Shown: positions 17,634 through 26,650, counted from the stretch's first letter. The stretch: 64,000 nucleotides of DNA from CAYNKA01 sp964397655 (GCA_964397655.1 CAYNKA010000007.1:127535-191534); one strand, 5' to 3'. Numbers and translations: made by a program. The notes: generated by a model from the sequence alone, not told the origin.

Positions 17634-19316
17634 TCAACCGCCGTTCGCGCCTATCTCCCGGAGGAGGTCCTTCGCCCCCTCCTTGATCGATTCCGAGGCC
17701 GTGTTGAATTTGAAGCCGATGAACACGCCGAGTCCGGCATGGACTGCGTCGTGGACGAAGTTCGTGAGCAGCTTGAGATAGGCGTTCTTGTTCACCTCCC
17801 CGTTCTTCGACCTGAGCAGGAGGCCGGCGAGGCCGAAGCTCTTCACGAGCGCGGAAATCTGTCGGAGCAGCACCGGGAACAGGGCTCGGATGAGCGTGAA
17901 GTACTTCTCGTGGTATTCGTCGTCCTTCTCGACGAGGTAGTGGATCTGCTTGTTCTTGTCCCTCACCATCGTCCCCTTCGAGTTCTTCCGCTTCGGGACG
18001 AAGGAGTAGATGAGGTTCTGGACCGTTTTCGAAGGCATGAGCTTGAAGAGGGCGAAATAGAACAGCATGACGCCCGCGAGGTTGGCGTCGAACGAATCCA
18101 GGCCCTTTCTCCTTCTTGCGGTTTCCTCGAGGATGGCGATGATTTCTTCGTTGATCTTCTTCGTCAGGGAGGGAGACCTCGGGACCGCGAAGAGCCTGGC
18201 CGAGTCGCGGAAACCCTCGAGCGATTTTTCGATGTTGCCCATGCTCTTGAGCACCATCGTCCTGAGCCTGTGGTCCTTGACCTTCCTCACATAGGCCCTG
18301 AGGCGTTTTCCGGTCTCCTCCGAGAAGGCTCCCATCTTTTTTTTCGCGAGGAATTTGCCGATTCCCGGAGTGTTCGTCCCGCGATAGAACTCGACGTAAT
18401 AGTCCTCCAGCTCCCTGGCGTAGGATTCCACGTCGGGAATGTCCCTCCGCCTCGCGATGTAATGCTTGACGAGGTTCCTGCTGTTCTCGTCGAGGTCGAG
18501 ACCGTCGGGTATTTCGGAGAGGAGCTTCTTTTGAAAAACTTCGCAGGTTTCGAGCAGCTTGAGCTGGGCGCTGCCTTCCAGGGAAATGGTGCTCTGGAGG
18601 AGGTCGAGCGAGGGATCGTGCGGGATGAATGCGATGTCCTTGACCGACTTCAAGGCGTTCCTGTCTATCCTGAGTTCCTCCGGAACGTGACGGTTGTAGT
18701 TCTCGATGACCTGGCGGGGATTGAAGCCGTTGTCCTGGATGAGGGCGTACTTGTTGTGCCAGAAGTAGACCCGGATGTCCGGCGCGGTCTCCACCGCGGC
18801 CTTGAGATACCCGCCCGCCGAGACGTGCGAGGTGGGCTCCGAGTTCGTGACGACGAGAAGGTGCTTCGCGAACGGAAGGAAGTCGAGGTTCTCCTCCCTG
18901 CCTATCCCCGCGGGGAGGTCATAGATGAGGATCCCGTACCTCGTCTGGAGCTCCTCAGCGAAGGAGGAGAAGAGCTTCGACAGCATCTTCGCGCTCTCGC
19001 CGCGTTTCAGTTTGGGCCTGGGGAAGATAAGGTCCAGGTTCGTGAAGACCGGCAGGACGTATTCGCGGAGAGGCACGGAGTCGTCTCCGATCTCGTCACG
19101 GACCTTGACGATCCTGGATTCCTCGATGTCGAGAATGGTGGCGATGTTCGAGAGCGGATCGATGTCGAACAGCCCGACCTTAATGCCCATCCTGGCGTAA
19201 AAAACCGCGAGATTGAGGGCCGTAGTCGATTTGCCGACTCCGCCCTTGCCCGAACCCACGGCGATCGATTTCTTCTGCAGGTTTTCGAGGATGTCGGGCC
19301 GGACCGTCGTACTCAT
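17634..19316 (-). CDS. MinD/ParA-like ATPase with a long C-terminal domain of unknown function
   Basis: This 560-aa protein begins with a deviant Walker A, GKGGVGKS at residues 23-30, and a FDIDPLSN Walker A' segment. It is a SIMIBI ATPase of the MinD/ParA/FlhG type up to about residue 245. The remaining 300 residues match no domain I know: charged, helical, with hydrophobic stretches (ANLAGVMLFYFALFKLMP; LVKSFGLAGLLLR) that could be membrane-peripheral. Positioning of a cell-envelope or motility structure is a guess. The ATG at 19316 lacks a Shine-Dalgarno; a promoter ends 8 bp upstream, so the mRNA is probably leaderless. Confidence 0.75.
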   Translation of the reverse strand: MSTTVRPDILENLQKKSIAVGSGKGGVGKSTTALNLAVFYARMGIKVGLFDIDPLSNIATILDIEESRIVKVRDEIGDDSVPLREYVLPVFTNLDLIFPRPKLKRGESAKMLSKLFSSFAEELQTRYGILIYDLPAGIGREENLDFLPFAKHLLVVTNSEPTSHVSAGGYLKAAVETAPDIRVYFWHNKYALIQDNGFNPRQVIENYNRHVPEELRIDRNALKSVKDIAFIPHDPSLDLLQSTISLEGSAQLKLLETCEVFQKKLLSEIPDGLDLDENSRNLVKHYIARRRDIPDVESYARELEDYYVEFYRGTNTPGIGKFLAKKKMGAFSEETGKRLRAYVRKVKDHRLRTMVLKSMGNIEKSLEGFRDSARLFAVPRSPSLTKKINEEIIAILEETARRRKGLDSFDANLAGVMLFYFALFKLMPSKTVQNLIYSFVPKRKNSKGTMVRDKNKQIHYLVEKDDEYHEKYFTLIRALFPVLLRQISALVKSFGLAGLLLRSKNGEVNKNAYLKLLTNFVHDAVHAGLGVFIGFKFNTASESIKEGAKDLLREIGANGG

Positions 19317-19323
19317 TGCAGGG

Positions 19324-19352
19324 ATTATAATGGAGCCTATTTCAAAAATCAA
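19324..19352 (-). promoter_or_regulatory. Promoter of the MinD-like gene (leaderless type)
   Basis: TTGATT and TATAAT on the minus strand are separated by 17 bp. The -10 ends 8 bp before the ATG, so transcription should begin at or next to the A of the start codon. Confidence 0.65.
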
Positions 19353-19489
19353 CATCAACCTCGTTTTCCGTCTTTCCGCGGCCGGTTTCCGAACGGACGT
19401 GCGAATCGCATCGGACGGAGACGGCGATTTCGGAGGGCCTCTAGCCATTTTCGCCCTTTTCGTGTATACTTCTCGGCGGGGGATGCACC

Positions 19490-19966
19490 ATGAACGACTA
19501 CACCGCGCTTCTCGCCGAGCTGGAAAACGAACTGCGGACTCTGCAGTTTTCCGAATTCTCGTCCGAAACGGCCCTTGAAATCGGCATGGGGCTCGTCGAA
19601 AGGGCGAGAAGGGAACGGAAGGTCCTCACCGTCGACATTACGAGACACGGGCACCAGCTGTTCCATTTCGCCTGCGAAGGCACCACTCCGGACAACGACG
19701 AATGGGTCAGGCGCAAGTCCAGGACCGTCAACCGATTCAACAAGAGTTCCTACCACCTCGGCATACTTCTCAAGCACCTCGGTCTCTCCCTCGAGGAAAA
19801 GTATTTCGTGAGCGAGAACGAGTACGCGGTCCACGGCGGATCCTTCCCCATCATCGTCCGGGGGGTCGGAGTCGTGGGGACGGTGACGGTTTCCGGCATG
19901 CCTCAGGAGGAAGACCACCGCTGGGTGGTCGAGGCGATCCGGGCCCATCTCTCCTCGAAGGGATGA
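19490..19966 (+). CDS. UPF0303 / heme-degrading-like (HbpS/GlcG fold) family protein
   Basis: This 158-aa protein matches the UPF0303 family in length and in blocks such as LTVDITRHGHQLFHFACEGTTPDN and YAVHGGSFPI. The fold is shared with GlcG/HbpS proteins, and members are often annotated as heme-degrading-domain proteins; the biochemical role is not settled. A GGGGGATGCACC site precedes the ATG. Its TGA lies beside the starts of the downstream acyl-CoA synthetase, so the two probably form an operon. Confidence 0.8.
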   Translation: MNDYTALLAELENELRTLQFSEFSSETALEIGMGLVERARRERKVLTVDITRHGHQLFHFACEGTTPDNDEWVRRKSRTVNRFNKSSYHLGILLKHLGLSLEEKYFVSENEYAVHGGSFPIIVRGVGVVGTVTVSGMPQEEDHRWVVEAIRAHLSSKG

Positions 19967-19968
19967 AG

Positions 19969-21900
19969 ATGCCGAGAGCGACCATCTCCGATCTTTTGGC
20001 GCGGGCGGCCGTCGAATATCGGGACCGCGCCTACGTCGCGAAGAAGACCGACGCCGGCTGGGTATCCTTAACCTTCGGCGACGTCCGAGTCCGCGCCAGA
20101 CGTTTCGCGGCCTGGCTGCTCCGCCAAGGCTTCGCGAAGGGAGACCGTTTCGCCCTGCTCGCAGACGGCAGCCCGGAATGGGTCGTGGCGGAACTCGGCG
20201 TCTTGTTGGCGGCCGGCGTCTCCGTTCCGCTTTCCTTCAAGCTGCTTCCGGAGGAAATTCCGTTCAGGCTCGACCATTCGGGTGCCGAATTCCTCGCGGT
20301 TTCCCGGCACACCTCGGAGAAGTGCTGTTCGATTCTCGGAAAACTGGAAAAACGGGTCCGTCTCGTCTACCTCGACGACGACGAGGGCCGCTTCTTCGAC
20401 GAGGTGGAAAGGAATGGCCTTCCGAGGGATCGGGCGTTCCTCTATTCCGAATGCACCGCCGCCTCGGAGACGGAGGAGATCCGTCAATGGCTCGACCGGA
20501 TCGAGCAAGACACTTCCGAGGACGACGTCGCGACGATCTCCTACACCTCGGGCACCGTGGGCAATCCCAAGGGTGTCATGCTGACGCACGGCAACTACTA
20601 TTACAACAGCCTCGATTCGGTGAATGCCTTCGAGATCGTGCCCGGCGAATTCGAGACCCTCCTCATTCTCCCCTGCGACCACTCCTACGCCCATACCGTG
20701 GGGCTCTACTGTGCACTTCATCGGGGGATCTCGGTTTCCTTCGTCGACGCCCGAAGCGGTCCGGTGGGCATGGCGCGTAACATTCCGTCGAACCTCGTGG
20801 AGACGAACCCTACCTTCCTTCTCACCGTACCGGCGCTGACCGGGAGCTTCATGAAGCGGATAATCGCCGGGGTGGAGGAAAGAGGAGGCGTGGTCAAGTT
20901 GCTCTTCGATCTCGGTCTTCGGGCCGGCATACGGTACCACGGCGACGGCTGCAACGTTCCTCCCTTCCGGGTCAGGTTGAGGAATTTCTTTCCGTACCGG
21001 ATCGCGGACAAGCTCGTGTTTTCACGCATCCGGAAGAACTTCGGCGGCCGTATGGGATTCTTCGTGGGCGGCGGAGCCCTCCACGACATGAGGCAGCAGG
21101 AATTCTTCCGCGCCTTGGGCGTCGTGCTGTACCAGGGCTACGGCCTCACGGAGGCGTCCCCCGTCATTTCAGCGAACACTCCGAGGTCCTACAAACTCGG
21201 AACCTCGGGGAAGATGCTGCCCCACGTATCCTGTACCATCCTCAAATCCGACGGCATGCCCGCGGGCATCGACGAGATCGGCGAAATCTGCGTTCGGGGC
21301 AGGACCGTCATGAAGGGTTACTACCGGAACGAGGCGGCCACCGAGGAGGCGCTGCGGGACGGATGGCTCCACACCGGCGACCTCGGCTTCGTGGACGAGG
21401 ACGGTTTCCTCGTCGTGGCGGGAAGGGAGAAGGCCCTGCTCATATCCGACGGCGGCGAGAAGTACTCGCCCGAGGAAATAGAGGAGGCTATCGCGAACCT
21501 TTCGCCCGTCGTCCGGCAGATCATGCTCTACAACGATCACCGGAAATACACCTCCGCGCTCGTCGTGCTCGACGAGGAAGGCGTGAAGAAGCTCGCCGCC
21601 GAGCTCGGCATCGAGGACCCGAAGGCCCTGCTCGTCGCGGTGACCGACTCGATCTTTTCGTTCAGGAAGGACGCGTATTACGGACGGCGTTTCCCTCCCC
21701 AATGGCTTCCGGTAACCTTCAGGCTGCTCGAGGAGCCCTTTTCCGAGCAGAATTTCCTGATCAATTCGTCCTTGAAAATGGTCCGTTACCGAATTCACGA
21801 GCGATACCGGGACGAGATCGAGCACCTCTATACCGAAGAGGGGAGCCGGCCGGACAATCCCGTGAATCTCGCCGTCCTCAAGGCGGCGCTCGGGTCGTAG
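19969..21900 (+). CDS. AMP-dependent long-chain acyl-CoA synthetase
   Basis: This 643-aa adenylate-forming enzyme has the P-loop-like YTSGTVGNPKGVM, the YGLTEASPV adenine motif and the TGDLGFVDEDGF/GREK hinge. This is the full ANL-superfamily layout expected for fatty acid-CoA ligases. It would activate fatty acids with ATP and CoA at the membrane. The ATG at 19969 has AAGGG at good spacing; the ATG at 19963, overlapping the previous stop, is the alternative. It follows the UPF0303 gene and is convergent with aspartate kinase. Confidence 0.9.
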   Translation: MPRATISDLLARAAVEYRDRAYVAKKTDAGWVSLTFGDVRVRARRFAAWLLRQGFAKGDRFALLADGSPEWVVAELGVLLAAGVSVPLSFKLLPEEIPFRLDHSGAEFLAVSRHTSEKCCSILGKLEKRVRLVYLDDDEGRFFDEVERNGLPRDRAFLYSECTAASETEEIRQWLDRIEQDTSEDDVATISYTSGTVGNPKGVMLTHGNYYYNSLDSVNAFEIVPGEFETLLILPCDHSYAHTVGLYCALHRGISVSFVDARSGPVGMARNIPSNLVETNPTFLLTVPALTGSFMKRIIAGVEERGGVVKLLFDLGLRAGIRYHGDGCNVPPFRVRLRNFFPYRIADKLVFSRIRKNFGGRMGFFVGGGALHDMRQQEFFRALGVVLYQGYGLTEASPVISANTPRSYKLGTSGKMLPHVSCTILKSDGMPAGIDEIGEICVRGRTVMKGYYRNEAATEEALRDGWLHTGDLGFVDEDGFLVVAGREKALLISDGGEKYSPEEIEEAIANLSPVVRQIMLYNDHRKYTSALVVLDEEGVKKLAAELGIEDPKALLVAVTDSIFSFRKDAYYGRRFPPQWLPVTFRLLEEPFSEQNFLINSSLKMVRYRIHERYRDEIEHLYTEEGSRPDNPVNLAVLKAALGS

Positions 21901-21906
21901 ACCCTT

Positions 21907-23247
21907 CTAGAGACCGAAGAACTCCCTGTGGAGCAGCTTGACCGCCTCGTCGGAATTCTCCTCCGGAACGACGAGCGACAGATTGATGCGGGAGGCCCCG
22001 AGGGAAATCATTCTCACCGGGATCTTCTTCAGGGCGGTAAAGACCCGGACGAAGAAGTTGCCGTCCTCCCACACGTCCTTTCCCACGAGACAGATGATCG
22101 CCCTTCCTTTTTTGACGTCCACCTCCGAGAATTCCTCCAGGTCTCTGACGATTTCCTTCAGTCTTGAGGTGTTCTCGACGCTCATGGTCACCGATACTTC
22201 CGACGTCGCGATGAGATCTACGCAGGTCTTGTATTTCTCGAAGAGGTAGAAGATCCGGTTCAGGAATCCGTGGGCGTTCAGCATTCTGGAGGAAACGACG
22301 TTGATGAGGGTTATCCCTTTCTTTGCCGCGATGGCCCGAAGCCCCTTCCCGTTGGCGTCGGGGAGAATGACCGTTCCCGCGTTCCCGGGATTCCTGGTGT
22401 TCTTCACCCATACGGGGATCCTCATGTCCACCGCGGGCTGGATCGTCGAGGGGTGGACGACTTTCGCGCCGAAGAAGGCGAGTTCGGCGGCTTCGTTGTA
22501 GCTGATTTCCGCGATGCTCATGGCCCCTGGGATGAGCCTCGGGTCCGTCGTCATGATGCCGTCCACGTCGGTCCAGATCTCGACCGACTCGGCGCCGAGA
22601 GCCGCACCGACGAGGGTCGCCGAGTAATCTGACCCTCCCCTTCCGAGCGTGGTTGTGACGCCGTTCTCCGTCGAGCCGATGAAGCCCTGGCAGATGACCA
22701 TCTTTCCCGCCTTCGGCCGTATTTTCAGTTTCGCGAGTTTCTTCATCGCCTTCATATCCGGTGCCGCCTGGGTGAACCTGTCGTCGGTCCTCATGAAGCT
22801 CCTGGAGTCTGCGAAATCCGCCTTGAATCCCCGCTCCTTCGCGCGCAGGTAGAGGAGCGTGGTCGACATGAGCTCGCCGAAGGAAAGGACCGCGTCGCTT
22901 GTTCGCCCCGAGCATTCCTTGAGCAGAGACAGCCCTTTGACCAAGGAACCCAGCTCACGGTGCATCGACTCCAGCCGGCTCTTCGCCTCCGACAGGTTGC
23001 CGCCCGTGAGGAATGCCTCGGCAGTCTGGACGTGACGCTTCATGATGTCTTCCACGAGCTTGCCCGCGTCCTCCGCCTGGCCCTTCACCGCGAGCTCGGT
23101 GATCTTCACCAGGCCGTCGGTCACTTTCGACATGGCCGAAGCGACCATCACCGGAGCCCTTTCGAGGCTCGCGGCGACGATGTCCAATGCCCGGTCCATC
23201 ATCTCGGCGTTCTGGACCGAAGTTCCTCCGAATTTCTGTACGATCAT
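21907..23247 (-). CDS. lysC: Aspartate kinase
   Basis: This 446-aa monofunctional aspartate kinase starts VQKFGGTSVQNAE and contains the kinase motif TTLGRGGSDYSAT. Two ACT-like regulatory regions follow (about residues 300-446). It catalyses the first step to lysine, threonine, methionine and diaminopimelate, and the ACT part implies feedback control. The ATG at 23247 fits the family N-terminus, preceded by a GGCGGGAA stretch. The promoter lies at the edge of the tandem hairpin array. No lysine riboswitch structure was recognised in the leader. Confidence 0.93.
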   Translation of the reverse strand: MIVQKFGGTSVQNAEMMDRALDIVAASLERAPVMVASAMSKVTDGLVKITELAVKGQAEDAGKLVEDIMKRHVQTAEAFLTGGNLSEAKSRLESMHRELGSLVKGLSLLKECSGRTSDAVLSFGELMSTTLLYLRAKERGFKADFADSRSFMRTDDRFTQAAPDMKAMKKLAKLKIRPKAGKMVICQGFIGSTENGVTTTLGRGGSDYSATLVGAALGAESVEIWTDVDGIMTTDPRLIPGAMSIAEISYNEAAELAFFGAKVVHPSTIQPAVDMRIPVWVKNTRNPGNAGTVILPDANGKGLRAIAAKKGITLINVVSSRMLNAHGFLNRIFYLFEKYKTCVDLIATSEVSVTMSVENTSRLKEIVRDLEEFSEVDVKKGRAIICLVGKDVWEDGNFFVRVFTALKKIPVRMISLGASRINLSLVVPEENSDEAVKLLHREFFGL

Positions 23248-23352
23248 GTATGTTCCCGCCCGTATCGTGTCGCGTTTCGCTCTTCCGGTTTTCCCGATGA
23301 AGCCTTTTTCCGCAGAGGTTTCGAAAAACCTCAATGGTAATTTTATGCGTAA

Positions 23353-23381
23353 AATAAACATATTTATGCAAGATTTGTCAA
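23353..23381 (-). promoter_or_regulatory. Promoter of aspartate kinase, -35 at the edge of the repeat array
   Basis: On the minus strand TTGACA (23376-23381) and TTTATT (23353-23358) are 17 bp apart. The -35 hexamer shares bases 23379-23381 with the first CAAGGCG arm of the array. Confidence 0.6.
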
Positions 23382-23656
23382 GGCGTTGAGCGGAGCAGGG
23401 AGCTGGACGCCTTGGCTGCTAAGGGGGCAAAATTCCTCGGGACGAACGCGGTCAAGGCGCTGAGTGGCGTTGAGCGGGGCAGGGAGCTAGACGCCTTGGC
23501 TGCTAAGGGGGCAAAATTCCTCGGGACGAACGCGGTCAAGGCGCTGAGTGGCGTTGAGCGGGGCAGGGAGCTAGACGCCTTGGCTGCTAAGGGGGCAAAA
23601 TTTCTCGGGGTGAACGCGGTCAAGGCGTTGAGCTGAGCAGGGAGCTAGACGCCTTG
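23379..23656. repeat. Tandem hairpin/spacer array, 84-bp period
   Basis: Four inverted-repeat units, each bounded by CAAGGCG and CGCCTTG (23379-23414, 23453-23498, 23537-23582, 23621-23656), are separated by three nearly identical 38-nt spacers beginning GCTGCTAAGGGGGCAAAA. The two inner units are 46 bp and the two outer ones 36 bp, lacking the same 10 bases. The period of 84 is a multiple of three, so frames stay open through it on both strands (for example LDALAAKGAKFLG repeated). It has no ribosome site of its own and ends 43 bp before the DinG start. It lies between two divergent genes. The spacers are the same, so it is not a CRISPR. The nature of the repeat is unknown. Confidence 0.9.
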
Positions 23657-23698
23657 GGTTCTTCCTCTTTTTCTGAAAAGCTCCTACAATCCCCGGCT

Positions 23699-26137
23699 AT
23701 GCGGAGCGAGGAGCGGATATATCCGGCCGTGATAGAACTCATGCGGGAGGAAATCGCCGACGCCGGCGGAAACGAGGTCCTTTTCGTAGGCAGGGTCGAC
23801 TCCGAGGGGATGGTGAGGGGAGTCGTAGTCGCGGCACGCGGCGACGAGGTCTCGGTTCCCGCGCTCGCTTCCCACATGGAACGGGGCGACGTTGTCATCC
23901 ACAACCATCCGAGCGGCACGCTCAGGCCGAGCAAGGCCGACCTGTCCATCGCGTCCGAGCTCGGTTCCCGGGGGATCGGTTTTTTCATCGTCGACGGCAA
24001 GGTGGACAAGGTGTATGCGGTCGCTGAACCGGTTCTCGTCGAGGAGCGCAAGCTTCTCGACCTCGATGGGCTCGCCGCGATTCTCGAACCTGGCGGCCGG
24101 CTCCAGGAACTCATGGATTCCTACGAACCGAGATCTTCCCAGGTGGAACTCCTCCGGATGATCGGCGAAACCTTCAACGGAGAGGGGATCTGCGTCGCCG
24201 AGGCCGGTACGGGAGTCGGGAAATCCCTCGCCTACCTTATCCCCGCTTTGGCCTGGACCGAGGCGAACGACGAACGCGTCGTCGTCTCCACTGCCACGAT
24301 CAACCTCCAGGAGCAGCTCCTGGACAAGGACATCCCGCTGGTAAAGAAGCTCCTGAAATCGAAGGTCCCGACCGTATTGGTGAAGGGAAGGAACAACTAC
24401 CTCTGCCGGACCCGGCTCAGGGACGCCCTCGACGAGAAGACTCTTTTCGAGGAGGAGGACGAGCGGCTCGAGAAAATCGCCGAATGGGCCGAGGAATCGC
24501 CCACGGGCTCGCGTTCCGATCTCGCCTTTTTTCCGAGCGAGATTCTCTGGTCCAGGGTCTGCTCGGACGCGGACTCGTGCACGGGCCTTCGCTGCCCCGA
24601 CAGGGAACGCTGCTTCCTTCTCCGCGCACGGCGCGAGGCTGCGTCGGCAAAGGTGCTCGTGGTGAACCATCATCTGCTCTTCTCCGACCTCGCCATGAGG
24701 CTGAGCCGGACCGGCTTCGACTCCACCGCCGTGCTCCCGCCTTTCCAGCGGATCGTTTTCGACGAGGCGCACAACATCGAGAACAGCGCCACCAGCTTCT
24801 TTTCGGAAACGTTGAGCAGGCTCGCGGTCCATCGGTACCTAAACCGTCTTCTCCGTTCCCGAGGCGGACGTCGGGCCGGCCTGATCCCCAAGATCCAGTC
24901 CTATCTCGGCGCCGGCGACGTCGTCGAAAGGATTTTCGGCCTCGTTTCAGCCGTCAGGGAGCAGGCCGACCTCGTCGAGGCGGCGGCCCTTCCCATTCTG
25001 GGCGACGCTCCTTCGTTCAGGCTGACCGAGGAGAATTTCCCCCTGGCGGAGGGGACCTTCATTCCCGCCCTCTGGGAGCTTCAACGCAGGCTCTTCGACC
25101 TCGTGGAGACCATGACCGACGCCCTCGATGACCTGCCGGATGAGGACAGAGAGCTGCCGGAGATCTACGAGACTCGGATGATAGTGAGGAGGATCGAGAG
25201 TCTCGGCAAGGTGTGCGAACAGTTCCGCAACCCCGGGGACAAGACGGACAGAGTGCTCTGGATCGAAAGGCGGAAGACCGGGACGGGCGACGTGTTCCTC
25301 CAGTACATTTCCACGCCCCTCGACATCACGAAGGTCATGCAGGAAGCGGTGTACGAGCCTTTCGAGACGGTGGTCTTCACCAGCGCTACCCTCTCGGTGA
25401 GCCGTTCGTTCAAGTTCTGGAAGTCGAGGGTGGGGCTCGACGGCGGTAGCGGGCCTGCGGTCCGGGAGGGGGTTTTCGAATCTCCCTTCGATTACAAGGA
25501 AAGGGTGCTGATCGGAGTGCCGACGGATGCCCCGCTTCCCGAATCCGAGGACTATCAGGGATTCCTCATCCGTTTCATCTCAGAAGCCCTCGTCGTTTCC
25601 GAAGGGAAGGCGCTCGTGCTTTTCACGTCCTACGACATGCTGCTCAAGACCTACGAAGGCGTGAGGCCCGTTCTCGACGCGGCCGGAATCTCCCTGCTCA
25701 GACAGGGGGACGAGGATCGATCGAGACTGTTGAGACGATTCACCGGCGACGTTTCCAGCGTCCTGTTCGCGACCGACAGTTTCTGGGAAGGCGTGGACGC
25801 TCCGGGGGATACGCTTCAGGTCGTCATCCTCTGCCGCCTTCCTTTCAGGGTTCCCACGGAACCGGTGCTCGTCGCCAGGATGGAAGCCGTCAAACTGAGG
25901 GGAGGGAATCCCTTTTTCGATCTGTCGCTTCCCGAAGCGGTCATGAAATTCAAGCAGGGCTTCGGAAGGCTCATGAGGAGGACGAGCGACCGCGGCGTCG
26001 TGATCGTCACCGACGGGAGAATCGTCTCGAAGCCGTACGGCAGGATCTTTCTCTCTTCGCTCCCTGAGACGAGGAGATCGATCAAGTCGGCTTCGTCCCT
26101 TCTCGTGGATCTGGAGAATTTCCTCGCCTCTGAATGA
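23699..26137 (+). CDS. DinG/XPD-family helicase with N-terminal JAMM (RadC-like) metalloprotease domain
   Basis: The 812-aa protein has two modules. Residues 1-115 form a JAB/MPN domain with every metal and catalytic residue of the JAMM motif: E26, H68-x-H70-P71, S78 and D81 (HNHPSGTLRPSKAD). From about 145 it is a DinG-type superfamily 2 helicase. It has Walker A AGTGVGKS, four cysteines spaced like an XPD iron-sulphur site (CSDADSCTGLRCPDRERC), DEAH in FDEAHNIE, and a C-terminal QGFGRLMRR motif. It would unwind DNA or RNA-DNA structures; the role of the JAMM part is unknown. The ATG at 23699 is chosen because the frame before it enters the repeat array. Confidence 0.9.
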   Translation: MRSEERIYPAVIELMREEIADAGGNEVLFVGRVDSEGMVRGVVVAARGDEVSVPALASHMERGDVVIHNHPSGTLRPSKADLSIASELGSRGIGFFIVDGKVDKVYAVAEPVLVEERKLLDLDGLAAILEPGGRLQELMDSYEPRSSQVELLRMIGETFNGEGICVAEAGTGVGKSLAYLIPALAWTEANDERVVVSTATINLQEQLLDKDIPLVKKLLKSKVPTVLVKGRNNYLCRTRLRDALDEKTLFEEEDERLEKIAEWAEESPTGSRSDLAFFPSEILWSRVCSDADSCTGLRCPDRERCFLLRARREAASAKVLVVNHHLLFSDLAMRLSRTGFDSTAVLPPFQRIVFDEAHNIENSATSFFSETLSRLAVHRYLNRLLRSRGGRRAGLIPKIQSYLGAGDVVERIFGLVSAVREQADLVEAAALPILGDAPSFRLTEENFPLAEGTFIPALWELQRRLFDLVETMTDALDDLPDEDRELPEIYETRMIVRRIESLGKVCEQFRNPGDKTDRVLWIERRKTGTGDVFLQYISTPLDITKVMQEAVYEPFETVVFTSATLSVSRSFKFWKSRVGLDGGSGPAVREGVFESPFDYKERVLIGVPTDAPLPESEDYQGFLIRFISEALVVSEGKALVLFTSYDMLLKTYEGVRPVLDAAGISLLRQGDEDRSRLLRRFTGDVSSVLFATDSFWEGVDAPGDTLQVVILCRLPFRVPTEPVLVARMEAVKLRGGNPFFDLSLPEAVMKFKQGFGRLMRRTSDRGVVIVTDGRIVSKPYGRIFLSSLPETRRSIKSASSLLVDLENFLASE

Positions 26138-26164
26138 AAAAAAAAGACCCCCGATCCGGGGGTC
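26136..26164 (-). terminator. Rho-independent terminator of groES
   Basis: GACCCCC-gatcc-GGGGGTC (26146-26164) is followed on the minus strand by a run of T (the A run at 26136-26145). It lies 24 bp past the groES stop. The hairpin also sits right after the DinG stop and may serve that gene weakly. Confidence 0.9.
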
Positions 26165-26187
26165 GCTCTTGAGCCGACGAGAAGTCC

Positions 26188-26457
26188 TTATTTATCTATG
26201 ACCGCGAGAACGTCGGAAGCCTTCACGATGAGGTGATCCACGCCGTCGATTTTCACGCTCGTGCCGGCGTATTTATCGTACATGACGCGGTCTCCGTTCT
26301 TGACCTTGATCGCATCCTTGTCGTCGCCGATCGCGACGACCTTCCCGATCTGAGTCTTCTCCTGAGCGGTCTGAGGTATGAACAAACCGCCGGCGGTCTT
26401 GGTTTCGCCTTCTTCTACTTTAAGCAGGATTCGATCTCCGAGGGGTTTTAATTTCAT
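26188..26457 (-). CDS. groES: Co-chaperonin GroES
   Basis: This 89-aa protein has MKLKPLGDRILLKVEEGETKT, the glycine-rich mobile-loop region and the DRVMYDKYAGT block of GroES. It caps GroEL during protein folding in the cytoplasm. GroEL is not adjacent; the gene stands alone with its own promoter and terminator, as in several spirochaetes. AGGAGG precedes the ATG. No CIRCE (HrcA) inverted repeat was seen upstream. Confidence 0.97.
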   Translation of the reverse strand: MKLKPLGDRILLKVEEGETKTAGGLFIPQTAQEKTQIGKVVAIGDDKDAIKVKNGDRVMYDKYAGTSVKIDGVDHLIVKASDVLAVIDK

Positions 26458-26514
26458 GTCTTTCCTCCTGATGAATAATATAGAAATTATTTATGCTGGG
26501 TATTATTTTGTGAA

Positions 26515-26543
26515 AATATAAATAGGAAAACCGATCCGGTCAA
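26515..26543 (-). promoter_or_regulatory. Promoter of groES
   Basis: On the minus strand TTGACC and TATATT are 17 bp apart, leaving an AT-rich leader of about 50 nt before the AGGAGG site. Confidence 0.75.
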
Positions 26544-26650
26544 GCGAATTTCTCGACCTTCGCCGGATTAAGCGTAGTGATTGCCGCATGAAGCGTCGCT
26601 TGCCGAAACGATTGCGGTTGAGTACTTTAGTGAGAGGAGAAAACGATCAC

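Noticed and set aside
23248..23378. Lysine riboswitch before aspartate kinase
   Set aside because: The leader is short and AT-rich and does not show the multi-helix L-box structure.
23412..23636. A 74-codon gene with three 28-aa repeats inside the array
   Set aside because: Frames are open on both strands because the period is divisible by three, and no ribosome site or ATG with context was found. It is more likely a repeat than a protein.
23379..23656. CRISPR array
   Set aside because: The intervening 38-nt segments are nearly identical, so there is no spacer diversity, and no cas gene lies nearby.
26458..26587. CIRCE operator for groES
   Set aside because: No TTAGCACTC-N9-GAGTGCTAA-like inverted repeat is present.
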